Source: Anaerolineales bacterium (lineage in GTDB: Bacteria; Chloroflexota; Anaerolineae; Anaerolineales; UBA11579). Taken from it: DNA of 64,000 nt. Positions 1 through 8,561 of the stretch are shown piece by piece. The stretch is taken from contig JAHBVE010000002.1 in the NCBI GenBank assembly GCA_019637675.1, positions 519,797-583,796 on the forward strand, read 5' to 3'. A program made the position numbers and the translations under genes. The notes beneath the pieces are model-generated. The model was not told the DNA's origin and searched no databases. It was given only the letters and a program-made list of their open reading frames with translations. How positions within the stretch are numbered: the first letter of the stretch is position 1; each line of letters begins with the position of its first letter.

Positions 1-54
1 TGCGAGCTCTGTAAGGCTCTGACCGCGCTGACGGCGCAAACGGGAGGCAGGCAT
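1..54 (-). CDS. Start of a TadE/TadG-like pilin-type protein (cut by window edge)
   Basis: Only the first 18 codons are in the window, reading MPASRLRRQRGQSLTELA. The pattern of a short basic leader, then Gly-Gln-Ser-Leu-Thr-Glu before a hydrophobic stretch, is the class III (type IV pilin-like) leader seen in TadE/TadG pseudopilins, with the conserved Glu five or six residues after the Gly. The ATG lies one base after the stop codon of the neighbouring TadE-like gene, so the two are almost certainly translated from one transcript. Nothing can be said of the rest of the protein. Confidence 0.6.
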   Translation of the reverse strand, partial: MPASRLRRQRGQSLTELA

Positions 55-55
55 C

Positions 56-607
56 TTATTCCGTCTCCGCGGGGGCAAGATCGATCTCAAGCGAAGCCAG
101 CATGGGTAGCCACCCGAGATCAACCCCCTTCACGATGGTGCGGCGGGTTACGGTAGTGAATGTGAGGACTGGGAAACGAAAGATCGGCATGGGCGCGCCG
201 GGCTGAAAGGTGCCGGTGACCTGCACAACAATGCGATCACCGAGAGCGATGGTGGCGGCGCTGATGGGGCAATTCCCCAGTGAGCTGGTGCCGGGACCGC
301 GGTCATAGCTGATGAGCACATTGGCGGCGGTCACATTGCCTGGGCTGCCAAGTTGCACGGCACGATCGCGGATGGCTGTGCAGTTCAGGTAGGCTGGCGT
401 GCCACTTGTCTCGCCTACACCGGAACCCAGGCGGGCTGCCTCGCGGCTGGCGCTGCTGATCGACTGGTAGACATAGATCGCGCGTCCGGCCTCAAAGATC
501 CCAACAACAATGAGCAGCAGAATAGGGATGGCCAAAGCAAACTCCACCATGCCCTGCCCTGAGCGCAGTCGGGACCAGCGAAAACGAGAACGCAACGCCT
601 TCAACAT
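56..607 (-). CDS. TadE-family pilus assembly / pseudopilin protein
   Basis: A 183-residue protein with a basic N-terminus, the leader motif SGQGMVEFALAIPILLLIVV near residues 17-36 (class III signal peptide followed by one membrane helix) and then SASREAAR, the hallmark of the TadE domain. The remainder is an extracytoplasmic region with two cysteines (near residues 76 and 113) that may form a disulphide. TadE-like minor pilins work with the Tad/Flp secretion system in surface attachment. Another protein with the same kind of leader begins one base downstream, which fits the usual tadEF/tadG order. The family call is firm; which minor pilin it is cannot be decided here. Confidence 0.8.
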   Translation of the reverse strand: MLKALRSRFRWSRLRSGQGMVEFALAIPILLLIVVGIFEAGRAIYVYQSISSASREAARLGSGVGETSGTPAYLNCTAIRDRAVQLGSPGNVTAANVLISYDRGPGTSSLGNCPISAATIALGDRIVVQVTGTFQPGAPMPIFRFPVLTFTTVTRRTIVKGVDLGWLPMLASLEIDLAPAETE

Positions 608-630
608 ATGCAGAAATTATAGCGAAAGAG

Positions 631-1023
631 CTACTTCTTCTTGGCCACTTTGCCTTTGGTTTTGGCAGGCTCGGTGCGGCCCAGGTTGTAGAGGCGGTTG
701 AGGCCGCGCACCAAGAAGAACAGGGCGATCGCCACGATGAGGAAATGGATCAGCGCGTTGGCAAACTCGCCGTAGTTAAGGGTCACGGCGCCCGCTTCTT
801 TGGCGGCTTCCAACGTGGCGTAAGGGCCAGAGGGGTCGCCCGGTTTTAGCAGCACGTACAGATCTTTGAAGTCCGCGCCGCCCAGCACCAGGCCCAGAGG
901 GGGCATAAGCACCCCATTGACCAGCGTATTGACGATGCCGGTGAAGGCCGTGCCCAGGATCAGACCAACGGCAAGGTCCATCGCATTGCCACGAGTTGCA
1001 AATTCCTTAAATTCTTTGAGCAT
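631..1023 (-). CDS. mscL: Large-conductance mechanosensitive channel MscL
   Basis: Tension-gated membrane pore that releases small solutes on hypo-osmotic shock. The protein opens with MLKEFKEFATRGNAMDLAVG, the conserved amphipathic N-terminus leading into TM1 with GLILGTAFTGIVNTLVNGVLMPP. A periplasmic loop follows, then TM2 (ALIHFLIVAIALFFLVRGLNRL) and a Lys-rich cytoplasmic tail ending AKKK. Length is 130 residues, within the family range. An upstream ATG in frame would add 16 residues; the start at 1023 is preferred because it has an AGAGG ribosome site and matches the family N-terminus. The gene follows the SMR exporter gene by 22 bases and may be co-transcribed with it. Confidence 0.95.
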   Translation of the reverse strand: MLKEFKEFATRGNAMDLAVGLILGTAFTGIVNTLVNGVLMPPLGLVLGGADFKDLYVLLKPGDPSGPYATLEAAKEAGAVTLNYGEFANALIHFLIVAIALFFLVRGLNRLYNLGRTEPAKTKGKVAKKK

Positions 1024-1045
1024 ATGTACCTCTGTTTTATGAAGA

Positions 1046-1363
1046 CTATTCGCCGGATATGCGCAGACCAATGATGCCGGCGATCAACAGAACCAGCGAG
1101 ACGAGCTTGATTGTGTCACGCGGCTCATCCAGCCACAGCATACCGAAGATGGCCGTGCCCGCCGCGCCGATGCCGGTCCAGACGGCGTAGGCGGTGCCAA
1201 CCGGCAGGGTCTTCAGCGCCTGCGAGAGCAGAGCCATGCTGATGACCAGGCCGACAACGAAGGCCGCCGTATAGGCGGGCTTGGTAAAACCATCAGACTG
1301 CTTGAGCATCAGCGCCCAAAAGACTTCCATCAGACCGGCAACGAAGAGAATGATCCAGTTCAT
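1046..1363 (-). CDS. SMR-family small exporter, SugE/Gdx (guanidinium) type
   Basis: A 105-residue protein with four predicted membrane helices. It starts MNWIILFVAGLMEVFWALML, which carries the membrane-embedded Glu of the small multidrug resistance family within the pattern MEVFWA; the Gdx/SugE subgroup has this Trp-rich helix 1, and later the shared stretch LPVGTAYAVWTGIGAAGTAIFG. Gdx proteins work as antiparallel dimers exchanging guanidinium for protons; EmrE-type relatives export quaternary ammonium drugs. The start was chosen over an in-frame upstream ATG because the residues before it are not membrane-like and overlap the preceding gene. No guanidine riboswitch is seen; the gene lies 13 bases after the SET gene stop. 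Confidence 0.88.
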   Translation of the reverse strand: MNWIILFVAGLMEVFWALMLKQSDGFTKPAYTAAFVVGLVISMALLSQALKTLPVGTAYAVWTGIGAAGTAIFGMLWLDEPRDTIKLVSLVLLIAGIIGLRISGE

Positions 1364-1376
1364 GGTGGCAGCCGGC

Positions 1377-1904
1377 TTAGACAAGCGCATCAATCTTGTC
1401 CTGCAGGTAGGTCGAGAAGTAGCCCGCATAACGCTGGCGCAGTTCCGGCAGCCGCCAGTCCTCGCTGGTTATCGTGCCGCGGCAGTTCGCCGCCCCGCAG
1501 GCGCATTCAAAGTCCTCGCCCGGTGTGCTATCGCACATGGCATAGTCAATGCAGACTTCCTCGCCAACGGCGATGTCACGCATGGCAACGATCACGATCT
1601 GGCCACGAATGCCAGCATTGGCGTCACAACTGTGATTGATGTAATCACCCGGGCCGGGCTTGCTGGAAACCAGGTAGAAACCATCTACCACCTGGGCGCT
1701 TTGGCGTTTCTGGTGCTCGCCCAGATCTTTGAAGATGGCGGTGGGCACGACATCCCCACCCCAGATGGTGACGACCTCATTCTTGGCGATGGGCTGCACG
1801 GCGAACATGCCGCGCCCTTCCACTGTTTTCTCCTGGCGGATCTCCAGCTTAGGGGAAAGCCATGAGTTGGGGTACGGCAGGCTGTAATCTTCTTTTTCTG
1901 TCAT
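1377..1904 (-). CDS. SET domain protein (putative lysine methyltransferase)
   Basis: A 175-residue bacterial SET protein. Visible motifs are GRGMFA near the start of the domain, the cofactor-binding signature NHSCDANAG, the catalytic-tyrosine region GEEVCIDYAM and a post-SET-like cysteine cluster ECACGAANCRG. All parts needed for S-adenosylmethionine-dependent methyl transfer therefore appear present. Bacterial targets are mostly unknown, so no substrate is proposed. A start 15 codons upstream (1949) is possible in frame but falls inside a long inverted repeat and has no ribosome site, so 1904 is preferred, although it too lacks a clear Shine-Dalgarno sequence. The gene precedes the SMR exporter by 13 bases. 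Confidence 0.85.
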   Translation of the reverse strand: MTEKEDYSLPYPNSWLSPKLEIRQEKTVEGRGMFAVQPIAKNEVVTIWGGDVVPTAIFKDLGEHQKRQSAQVVDGFYLVSSKPGPGDYINHSCDANAGIRGQIVIVAMRDIAVGEEVCIDYAMCDSTPGEDFECACGAANCRGTITSEDWRLPELRQRYAGYFSTYLQDKIDALV

Positions 1905-1918
1905 GGGAGGAAATGGCT

Positions 1919-1958
1919 CGGGCGGGCAGGATAGTTCACAGTCTATCATGCCCGCCCG
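1919..1958. terminator. Long inverted repeat between the SET gene and the GH3 gene
   Basis: A 16-bp stem with one mismatch (1919-1934 against 1943-1958) and an 8-base loop TTCACAGT. The outer stem is pure G/C (CGGGCGGGC). It lies downstream of the glycosidase operon and just upstream of the SET start, so it probably ends the operon transcript, but there is no clear U-run on either side; an mRNA-stabilising 3' hairpin is the alternative. Confidence 0.5.
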
Positions 1959-2011
1959 AAGGAGTTCAATAGGAAGCGCAGGCTACCAAGGAGCGCCGCC
2001 AGCTCGGCCGG

Positions 2012-3814
2012 CTAGGTGGTCAGGCCAAACCCGAACGGGAACAGCGGCTCGCCCTGGTCCTTGGCGCCGTTCAGAGGGATCTGATCCATGCTGCGCGGCC
2101 AGGTGAAGGACAGCTTGCCGGTGAAGGGCTTGTCACCAAACAGCACATCGGTGATGCCGGCCGCTTCGGTGCCGGGCCAGAAGGCCGCCACGAACGCATC
2201 CGCCTGTTCGAGCTCCTCGGTGATGATGAGCGGGCGGCCAGACAGCAGCACGATGACCAGCTTCTTGGCGCGGGCACGCACACGGGCGATCAGCTCGCGG
2301 TCGGCATCGGACAACATCAGCGACTCGCGGTCGCCGCGGCCTTCGGCGTACGGCTGCTCAGCCAGGATCAGCACAGCCACATCGGCCTGCAGGGGCTGGC
2401 CGTCGGCGGAGAGTTGGTCATCGAAGTTGCCAAAGCGGTCAAAGACGACCAGGCTATCGGTCGACTCGCTATCGAGGAAGGCGTCCAGCACCGTGGTGCC
2501 GGTGGTGCTGGGGCCGGGCTTGCCCTGCCATTCGATCGTCCAGCCGCCGGACTGCAGGCCAATGTCGTTACCCTCGCCGGCCAGGAAGATCAGGCGGGTG
2601 TCTTTGGGCAGCGGCAGCAGGTTGCCTTCGTTCTTGAGCAGCACGGCCGATTGGGCCACAGCTTCGCGCGCCAGTTGGCGGTGCTCCTGGCTGCCGACGT
2701 GCGGCAGCAGGGATGCGTCAGCATACGTCCGGTCGAACAGGCCAAGCTCCAGCTTGACTTTGAGGATGCGGCGCACGGCATCATCAATGCGCTCCATGCT
2801 CACGTCCCCTTTTTCGACCGCCTGGGTAAGTGTGTGAATGAACTTCTTGTAATCGAAGGGCACCATGTTCATATCGATGCCGGCGTTGTAGGCCGTCACG
2901 ACTGCCTCATAATAATCAGAGGTGATCTGGTTGATGGCTTCCCAATCGGTGACGATGAAGCCTTCAAAACCCATCTCGCCTTTGAGCACATCGGTGAGCA
3001 GGTAACGATTGGCGTGCATCTTCAGGCCGCCCCAGCTGGAGAAGGATGCCATCACGCAGCGGGCACCGGCCGCCAGCACATCGAAGTACGGCGCTAGGTG
3101 CACGGAGCGCAGGATGGCCTCGTCCACATCAGTTATGCCCTGATCCAACAGGTACTGCACCATAATGAACGTGGTCGAGGAGCCGAAGGCGGTGCCGCCA
3201 TCGCCCACAAAGTGCTTGGGCGTGCCAAGCACAGCAGTCGGCGCGGCCAGGTCAGGCTCACCACCCGGGTTTTGCAGGCCTTGCAAATAAGCGACGGCCA
3301 TCTCGGTCACCAGCTCGGTGCGCTCACTGAAGCCTTCAAAGGCGCGGCCCCAGCGCAGATCTTGCGGCACGGAGAGCGCGGGTGCATAGTTCCAGTAGAT
3401 GCCGGTGGCGGCCATCTCGACCGCGGTGGCGCGGGCGATACGCCGCACCAGGTCCGGGTTGCGCGTGGCGCCCAGGCCAATATTGTGCGGGAAGATGGTT
3501 GCGCCGAAGACGTTGTTGTGCCCGTGCACCGCATCCACACCGTAGATCATGGGGATGGCCAGGCGGGTATTGAGAGCGCGCTTCTGGAACGCATCGACCA
3601 TCTCACGCCAGTTCTCAGCCGTATTGGGATTGGGGTAACCGCCGCCGCCGCTGAGCAGCCCGCCGATGAAGTAGGTCTCTACATCATCCAGGGTGATGCT
3701 GTTCTTCTCCACCAGGGTCAGCTGGCCGATCTTTTCGGCCAGGCTCATCTGGCCAAGCAGGGCGTCTACGCGGGCCATGTTGGCGGTTGTGCTTACGTTC
3801 TGTGCAGATTGCAT
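2012..3814 (-). CDS. Glycoside hydrolase family 3 beta-glucosidase / exo-glucanase
   Basis: A 600-residue GH3 enzyme, predicted cytoplasmic because no signal peptide is seen. The N-terminal TIM-barrel domain has YGVDAVHGHNNV, KHFVGDGG (near residue 200) and the nucleophile Asp in GFIVTDWEAI (about residue 290). The C-terminal alpha/beta sandwich follows, with VLLKNEGNLLPLPK and WPGTEAAGITDVLFG, ending in a short stretch without a fibronectin domain. The overall pattern resembles plant-type exo-1,3/1,4-glucanases and BglX-like enzymes. The start at 3814 has a GAGGAG ribosome site four bases upstream. It is the last gene of the sugar operon and would release glucose from the non-reducing end of imported beta-gluco-oligosaccharides. 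Exact linkage preference cannot be read. Confidence 0.9.
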   Translation of the reverse strand: MQSAQNVSTTANMARVDALLGQMSLAEKIGQLTLVEKNSITLDDVETYFIGGLLSGGGGYPNPNTAENWREMVDAFQKRALNTRLAIPMIYGVDAVHGHNNVFGATIFPHNIGLGATRNPDLVRRIARATAVEMAATGIYWNYAPALSVPQDLRWGRAFEGFSERTELVTEMAVAYLQGLQNPGGEPDLAAPTAVLGTPKHFVGDGGTAFGSSTTFIMVQYLLDQGITDVDEAILRSVHLAPYFDVLAAGARCVMASFSSWGGLKMHANRYLLTDVLKGEMGFEGFIVTDWEAINQITSDYYEAVVTAYNAGIDMNMVPFDYKKFIHTLTQAVEKGDVSMERIDDAVRRILKVKLELGLFDRTYADASLLPHVGSQEHRQLAREAVAQSAVLLKNEGNLLPLPKDTRLIFLAGEGNDIGLQSGGWTIEWQGKPGPSTTGTTVLDAFLDSESTDSLVVFDRFGNFDDQLSADGQPLQADVAVLILAEQPYAEGRGDRESLMLSDADRELIARVRARAKKLVIVLLSGRPLIITEELEQADAFVAAFWPGTEAAGITDVLFGDKPFTGKLSFTWPRSMDQIPLNGAKDQGEPLFPFGFGLTT

Positions 3815-3854
3815 GCGTCTCCTCAATAACAGCTGTGATGTTTGCGCCGCGCGG

Positions 3855-5096
3855 TCAGCTGGCGGCGTCTTCCAATGCTTTCAAATAGGCTGGGTACCAC
3901 TCGCGAACGTACTTGTTGGGCTCGGTATTGAATTCATCCGCGTTCACGGCCAACTTGGCCCAATCCGGAATTGACTGCACGGTGGGCTTGGTGGCGGCGA
4001 ACTGCTTGATGGCCTCGGCATGCGGCTTGAGGCTGCCATCCGGGCGCACCAGCCCAAAAAAGCGCTCATGCCGGCTCGAGTCGCAGGGCGGCTTGTCCCA
4101 CAGCTCTTCCACATAGTCTGCGAAGCACCAGGTGATCGCCCCGGTGGTGCCGATCTGTTGCAGCTTGGGCAGCACCTGGCGGAAGTACTCGGCCAGGTCT
4201 TCTTCTGAGGCCATGAAGCGCTTGTAATGCTGGCCCAGCGCGTCCCATTCCCAGTCATAGGAGGGCTGGCCGGGCGCGGCCGTGCAGCCGCCGAACTCTT
4301 CCATCAGCACCGGCTTGCCGCACATCGCGGCGGTGAGGGCGCAGGTATAGGGCACAAAATCAGGGTCGAGCGGATGGCGCGACCAATCCACATACATGGG
4401 GTACGAGTGCATCACGGCCACATCGGTCTCAGCGTATACGTCACTGATCATGAGGCCATTGCGCTCATGCAGACTGCCGCCGTGCAAGCCGAGCGTGACG
4501 GGATGCACCGGATCGATCTCTTTGATGAGCTGAGTCATCTCACGCGTCCAGGAGCGGCCCTCGGCGTTGGAGGCCGGCCAGGCAAACAGGTCCGGCTCGT
4601 TGCCCAGGTTCCACATCCATATCGCCTCGTGCTGCTTGAAGCGCTCAACCACCGTGCGCAACAGCAGGCGTTCGGCCTGCAGGGCAACCGGGTCATTGAA
4701 GAAGTTGCGGTAGCCGCCGCTCTGCACGCGGCCTTCGCTCACCACCTGGCGGATCCATTTGTGGTGCGGCAGCGGGCCACCCAGCAGCCATCGTGGCGAC
4801 CAGTTGGGGCCACTCATGTGGCCGGTGAAGAAGGTGACATCCAGTTGGATGCCAGTATCCACGGCGGTGTTGCAAACCGTCTCCAGGTGACCCAACGCCT
4901 CGGCCGACACGCTGTCCGGCTGGGGCTGAAAGTCATCCCAGAGCAGGAAGATGCGCGCTACGCTCATCCCCAGCTCGCGCAGCAAGGCAAAATCCTCGCG
5001 CACCTCGCCCGCGTCGAACTGGCTCCACCAGTACATGGCTTTGCGGCGCGGCCAGTAATTGGCCCCAAGAACGAAGGGTTGCGGTGCTTGCGTCAT
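3855..5096 (-). CDS. Clan GH-A glycosidase, GH5-like (endo-glucanase/mannanase type)
   Basis: A 413-residue single-domain TIM-barrel hydrolase with no signal peptide. The general acid/base is the Glu of WNLGNEPDLF (residue 167), and the nucleophile is most likely the second Glu of VLMEEFGG (residue 267), the spacing expected of clan GH-A retaining enzymes. Aromatic residues typical of sugar subsites are frequent (ANYWPRRKAMYWW near the N-terminus). Cytoplasmic GH5-like proteins of this sort act on oligosaccharides rather than polymers. It lies seven bases after the lipoprotein glycosidase gene and 40 bases before the GH3 gene in one operon. GH5, GH2-like or another clan A family cannot be separated by eye. 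Confidence 0.72.
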   Translation of the reverse strand: MTQAPQPFVLGANYWPRRKAMYWWSQFDAGEVREDFALLRELGMSVARIFLLWDDFQPQPDSVSAEALGHLETVCNTAVDTGIQLDVTFFTGHMSGPNWSPRWLLGGPLPHHKWIRQVVSEGRVQSGGYRNFFNDPVALQAERLLLRTVVERFKQHEAIWMWNLGNEPDLFAWPASNAEGRSWTREMTQLIKEIDPVHPVTLGLHGGSLHERNGLMISDVYAETDVAVMHSYPMYVDWSRHPLDPDFVPYTCALTAAMCGKPVLMEEFGGCTAAPGQPSYDWEWDALGQHYKRFMASEEDLAEYFRQVLPKLQQIGTTGAITWCFADYVEELWDKPPCDSSRHERFFGLVRPDGSLKPHAEAIKQFAATKPTVQSIPDWAKLAVNADEFNTEPNKYVREWYPAYLKALEDAAS

Positions 5097-5103
5097 ACGA
5101 TTG

Positions 5104-6486
5104 TTATGGAGCAGGAATGATGAGCAGCAGCATGGATTCCGGGCTCAACTCCAACTGAGTCTCTGCGCCTATCTGGATGGCAGGCTGGGCGGTGGCGGCG
5201 TGCTCCTTGTCGAACAACAAGACCTGCGCCTCGCCGGAATACTCCCAGCCGCTGAGCGTGAGCGGAATGCTCTTGGCTTCGGCGGCCAGGTTGTTCACCA
5301 TCACGGCCAGGGCACCATCCTCGCGCTCGGCGGCGAAGATGGATACCAGCTCATCATCCGAAGAGGCGTAGACCAATTCCTGCCCGAATTCCTTGTACAT
5401 CAGATAGACGTTGTAAATGGGCTTGACTTCGTAATTGCCCATCAGGCCGAACTGGCCCATGATGGCGAACTGGTTGACCATGTACACGCCGTTGCGGATC
5501 ATGCGGCCCAGCGCATCGCCCCACCAGATCGCATTGAGGTGCGAATCCATCGTGGTGTCGCCGCCGCTGCTGGCTGCCCAGCTGGAGTTGGCTTCGGTCA
5601 CCGCGATGGGAATATCGCGGCCGGTGTACTCGCGCACCAGGTCACGCGCATAGGGGATGAGGGCATCCCACTCAGCCGAGGCATGGCGCAGCTCATCCGC
5701 GCTGGGCGGGCCAGCCAGTTGGGATGTGGGGAACGGATAGCGGTGGAAAGACACCACATCCACCATGTCGCCATTGGCTTTGAGGAACTCGATCATCCAG
5801 CGCTCCAGCTCCTGCTGGTGCGGTTGGGTTGGGTTGGCATAGAACTGGTTGATCTCAGGGCCGATGAGAATGATGCTGGGGTCGACAGCCCGCATGGCTT
5901 CGGCCCACTCGCGCCACTCGCGCACGAACTGCTCAGTCTCGTAGCCATCGCCGAACAGATTGGGCTCGTTGCCGATGGACCAGAAGCGCACGTTGTAGCC
6001 CTTCTCTATATTCAGCATGCGCACCACATCAGCGGCACGTTCGGCCGTGCCGTTGAGCAGGCGCACGTGGATATAGGGCTCAGCGCCGAACTGGCGCGTC
6101 AGCGCAATGTACTGATCCAGGTTCCACTCGTCCATATCGTTGCGGTCACCCCAATTGCCGCCGGGGTAGCGAACGACGCTGAGGTTGGCCGCCTCGGCCG
6201 CCGGCTGCATTTGCAGCGGCACGAACAGCCACGGGCCATAGTTGGTGCCGTAGACCAGCGGGCTGACTGAGCCCACCGCCTGCGACGCATCTACGAACAG
6301 GCCGGGTTGGGTAACCGGGACGGTTGGCGTCCAGGTGGGCAGAGGCTGCGGCCCGGCTTCGGTCGCCTCAGCCTCTGCTGAGGCGGCCGGCGCCTGGGCT
6401 GCCGGCGCGCAGGCTGCCAGCAGCAGCGCGGCGCACAACAAGGCCAGTAGAGGATGCAGGCGGGCAGCCGGGGCGGGCAGCCTCAT
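5104..6486 (-). CDS. Lipoprotein with clan A-like glycosidase domain
   Basis: A 460-residue protein with a lipoprotein signal (LLLAAC, Cys26) followed by an Ala/Pro/Thr-rich linker, then a TIM-barrel-like domain. The probable acid/base Glu lies in WSIGNEPNLF (residue 174) and the probable nucleophile in IAVTEANSSW (residue 298). After about residue 380 comes a beta-rich tail. It should sit on the outer face of the cytoplasmic membrane and trim polysaccharide before uptake. The order of motifs resembles GH44/GH39/GH51-type enzymes, but no single family is clear. Its ATG overlaps the stop of the upstream permease gene (ATGA), so the two are translationally coupled. Confidence 0.7.
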   Translation of the reverse strand: MRLPAPAARLHPLLALLCAALLLAACAPAAQAPAASAEAEATEAGPQPLPTWTPTVPVTQPGLFVDASQAVGSVSPLVYGTNYGPWLFVPLQMQPAAEAANLSVVRYPGGNWGDRNDMDEWNLDQYIALTRQFGAEPYIHVRLLNGTAERAADVVRMLNIEKGYNVRFWSIGNEPNLFGDGYETEQFVREWREWAEAMRAVDPSIILIGPEINQFYANPTQPHQQELERWMIEFLKANGDMVDVVSFHRYPFPTSQLAGPPSADELRHASAEWDALIPYARDLVREYTGRDIPIAVTEANSSWAASSGGDTTMDSHLNAIWWGDALGRMIRNGVYMVNQFAIMGQFGLMGNYEVKPIYNVYLMYKEFGQELVYASSDDELVSIFAAEREDGALAVMVNNLAAEAKSIPLTLSGWEYSGEAQVLLFDKEHAATAQPAIQIGAETQLELSPESMLLLIIPAP

Positions 6487-7559
6487 TTCTCCACACCGGT
6501 GACGACGATGCCCTGCACGAACACCCGTTGGGCCAGGAAGAACATGATCAGCGGAAGGGCAATGGCCATCATGGAAGCAGCCATGGCCAGACCCGGCTGA
6601 GTATTGAAGATGTTGTTGAACTGGGTCATGCCGATCGAGATAGTGTAGAGATCCTCACGCCCCTGCAAATAGACCAGCGGTTCAAAGAAGTCATTCCAGG
6701 CGAAGAAGAAGTGGAACAAGCCCACAGCAATGAGGGCTGGGATGGACTGCGGCAGGATCACATGCCAAAGCACCTGCCAGGGCGTTGCGCCGTCCAGGGT
6801 GGCGGCTTCATCCAGATCACGCGGGATGGAACGGAAGTATTGGCGCAGCAGGAACACGTTGTAGGCGTTGGCAAAGAAGTGCGGCACAATCAGCGGCAAC
6901 CACGTGCCGCCCCACCCGATGGTGCGGAAGAAGATATAGGTGGGAATGAGCGTGACCTGCCGCGGCAAGATGATGGTCGAGATCAAGATAATGAACAGGA
7001 TGCTGATGCCCGGAACGCGGAAGCGCGCAAACCCATACGCCACCAGGACGGATGAAAGCAAAGTGCCGATCGTGCCCAGCGTGGCGATGATGATGGTGTT
7101 GCGGAAGAGCCGCCCCAGGTTGACCTGCTCCCATGAGGTTGGAAAGTTGGCGGTGGTTGGGTTGAACTCGTACACCGGTTCAAAGGTGCGCCAGCGCCCC
7201 ACCACGGTAAAGATGCCCGCTTCGGGGTTCTGCGGATCCACATAGTCGCTCTCCTCGCGGCCGGGTCTCACCAGGGCGAGCTCTTGAACACCATCTTCGG
7301 TCGGCACGAGCAGCAACGGATACTCCACGCCCTGATACGTATAGTTGATCGGGCTGGCGGGCAACCATTGCGAATGCGGGTCACGCACCTGCACAATGGT
7401 CTTGAAAGCGGTCAGGCTCATGTATCCCAGGGGAGCCAGGAACAACAGCAGGATCACCAGACCCAAGGTGGAGATGGTGATGTACGGCAATAGCTTGCGG
7501 AGCCGCGGCGTAAGCTGAAAGCGCGGTTTCGCCGGCACGCTGAGAGTTTGGCTGGCCAT
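6483..7559 (-). CDS. CUT1 sugar ABC transporter permease (MalG/AraQ type)
   Basis: Inner-membrane permease of 358 residues, one half of the transport channel. The cytoplasmic coupling loop (EAA motif) reads DLDEAATLDGATPWQVLWHV, which docks the ATPase. TM1 (residues about 26-48) is followed by an unusually long extracytoplasmic segment of about 90 residues before the next helix (NTIIIATLGTIGTLLSSVLV), making the protein longer than the usual 275-300 residues. It starts three bases after the stop of the other permease gene and shares ATGA with the lipoprotein glycosidase gene. No ATPase is encoded nearby, which is common for CUT1 systems that share an MsmK-like subunit. Confidence 0.92.
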   Translation of the reverse strand: MASQTLSVPAKPRFQLTPRLRKLLPYITISTLGLVILLLFLAPLGYMSLTAFKTIVQVRDPHSQWLPASPINYTYQGVEYPLLLVPTEDGVQELALVRPGREESDYVDPQNPEAGIFTVVGRWRTFEPVYEFNPTTANFPTSWEQVNLGRLFRNTIIIATLGTIGTLLSSVLVAYGFARFRVPGISILFIILISTIILPRQVTLIPTYIFFRTIGWGGTWLPLIVPHFFANAYNVFLLRQYFRSIPRDLDEAATLDGATPWQVLWHVILPQSIPALIAVGLFHFFFAWNDFFEPLVYLQGREDLYTISIGMTQFNNIFNTQPGLAMAASMMAIALPLIMFFLAQRVFVQGIVVTGVEK

Positions 7560-7562
7560 GAT

Positions 7563-8507
7563 TTATTCGCCTCCTGCGTAGTACACCCAGCGTTGCTGCG
7601 TGCGGAAAAGGAAGATGGTGATAAGCAGCACGACCACGAACATCACCCAGGCCAGGGTGGCGCCGTAACCCATATCCAGGAAGTTGAACGCCGTACGATA
7701 GAGGTACAGGTTGTAGAACATGGTCGAACCGTTTGGATCGCCACGACCATTGCTTACGATATAGGCTTGGGTGAAGTACTGGAAGGAGCCGATCAGCGCC
7801 AGCACCAGCTGGTAGAAAATAATGGGGGAGATGATGGGCAGGGTGACATGGCGGAAGCGTTGGATGCTGGTAGCGCCGTCCACCTTGGCCGCGTCGTACA
7901 GTTCGGTGGGTACGTTCTGCAGGCCGGCCAGCATGATGATCATGGCGTTGCCCACGCCCCATACGCCCATCAGGGTCAGGGCGGGCAGCACCCAGCGCTC
8001 ATCCTGGAACCAGCTAGGTCCTTGGATACTGAAAACTCCCAGCATGCGGTTGAGCCAACCGGTTTCGGTGCTCATGATGCCGCGCCAAACCATGACATTC
8101 ACCACGACCGGGATCATGGAGGGCATGAAGAACAGCGTGCGATACAGGTTCTTGCCCAGCAAATGCTCAGAGTTCACAAGCAGCGCCAGACCCAGCGGAA
8201 TAATGATCGCAAAAGGAACTGAAATAAGAACGAAACGCAGGGTCACGCCAATGGCCTGGCGGAAGAAAGGGTCTGTGAACAAACGAGCGTAGTTGGAAAG
8301 GCCGGCAAAACTGATCTGGTCAGGGTGTAGCGGGTTGTAGTTGGTAAACGAGAAAACAAGGGAAGCAAGGGTTGGCAGCAAAGTAAAGATAAAAAAGCCG
8401 ATCAACCAAGGGCTGAGGAACAACAAACCCCAGCGGATCTCACGCCGCATCAGGTTGTTACGCGGTTTTGCTTGTTTGCCTTGCGGCTGTTCAACTTTCT
8501 TTGCCAT
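7563..8507 (-). CDS. CUT1 sugar ABC transporter permease (MalF/UgpA type)
   Basis: A 314-residue permease with six predicted helices, beginning MAKKVEQPQGKQAKPRNN and then TM1 (WGLLFLSPWLIGFFIFTLLP). The EAA coupling loop is ELYDAAKVDGATSIQRFRHVTLP. It pairs with the adjacent MalG-type subunit to form the membrane channel for the lipoprotein-delivered sugar. An upstream in-frame ATG would add 21 residues, but the start at 8507 is preferred because a GAGGTGTAGG ribosome site precedes it and because the upstream part falls in a terminator-like stem-loop. The gene is separated from the binding-protein gene by 72 bases that hold that stem-loop. Confidence 0.92.
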   Translation of the reverse strand: MAKKVEQPQGKQAKPRNNLMRREIRWGLLFLSPWLIGFFIFTLLPTLASLVFSFTNYNPLHPDQISFAGLSNYARLFTDPFFRQAIGVTLRFVLISVPFAIIIPLGLALLVNSEHLLGKNLYRTLFFMPSMIPVVVNVMVWRGIMSTETGWLNRMLGVFSIQGPSWFQDERWVLPALTLMGVWGVGNAMIIMLAGLQNVPTELYDAAKVDGATSIQRFRHVTLPIISPIIFYQLVLALIGSFQYFTQAYIVSNGRGDPNGSTMFYNLYLYRTAFNFLDMGYGATLAWVMFVVVLLITIFLFRTQQRWVYYAGGE

Positions 8508-8530
8508 CCTACACCTCAGAGAAAAGAACT

Positions 8531-8561
8531 GTCTGGCGGGCCAGTACTGCGCCCGCCAGAC
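8531..8561 (-). terminator. Intra-operon stem-loop (partial terminator / mRNA stabiliser)
   Basis: A perfect 11-bp stem (8531-8541 with 8551-8561, GTCTGGCGGGC) and 9-base loop lie between the binding-protein stop and the first permease. In the minus direction it is followed by a T-rich run (AGTTCTTTTCT). Such elements commonly make binding protein more abundant than permease by partial termination or by protecting the upstream mRNA. Confidence 0.7.

Noticed and set aside
1..1400. A guanidine riboswitch ahead of the SMR exporter gene
   Set aside because: Only 13 bases separate it from the upstream SET gene, with no room for the aptamer and no ACGR or G-rich hallmark.
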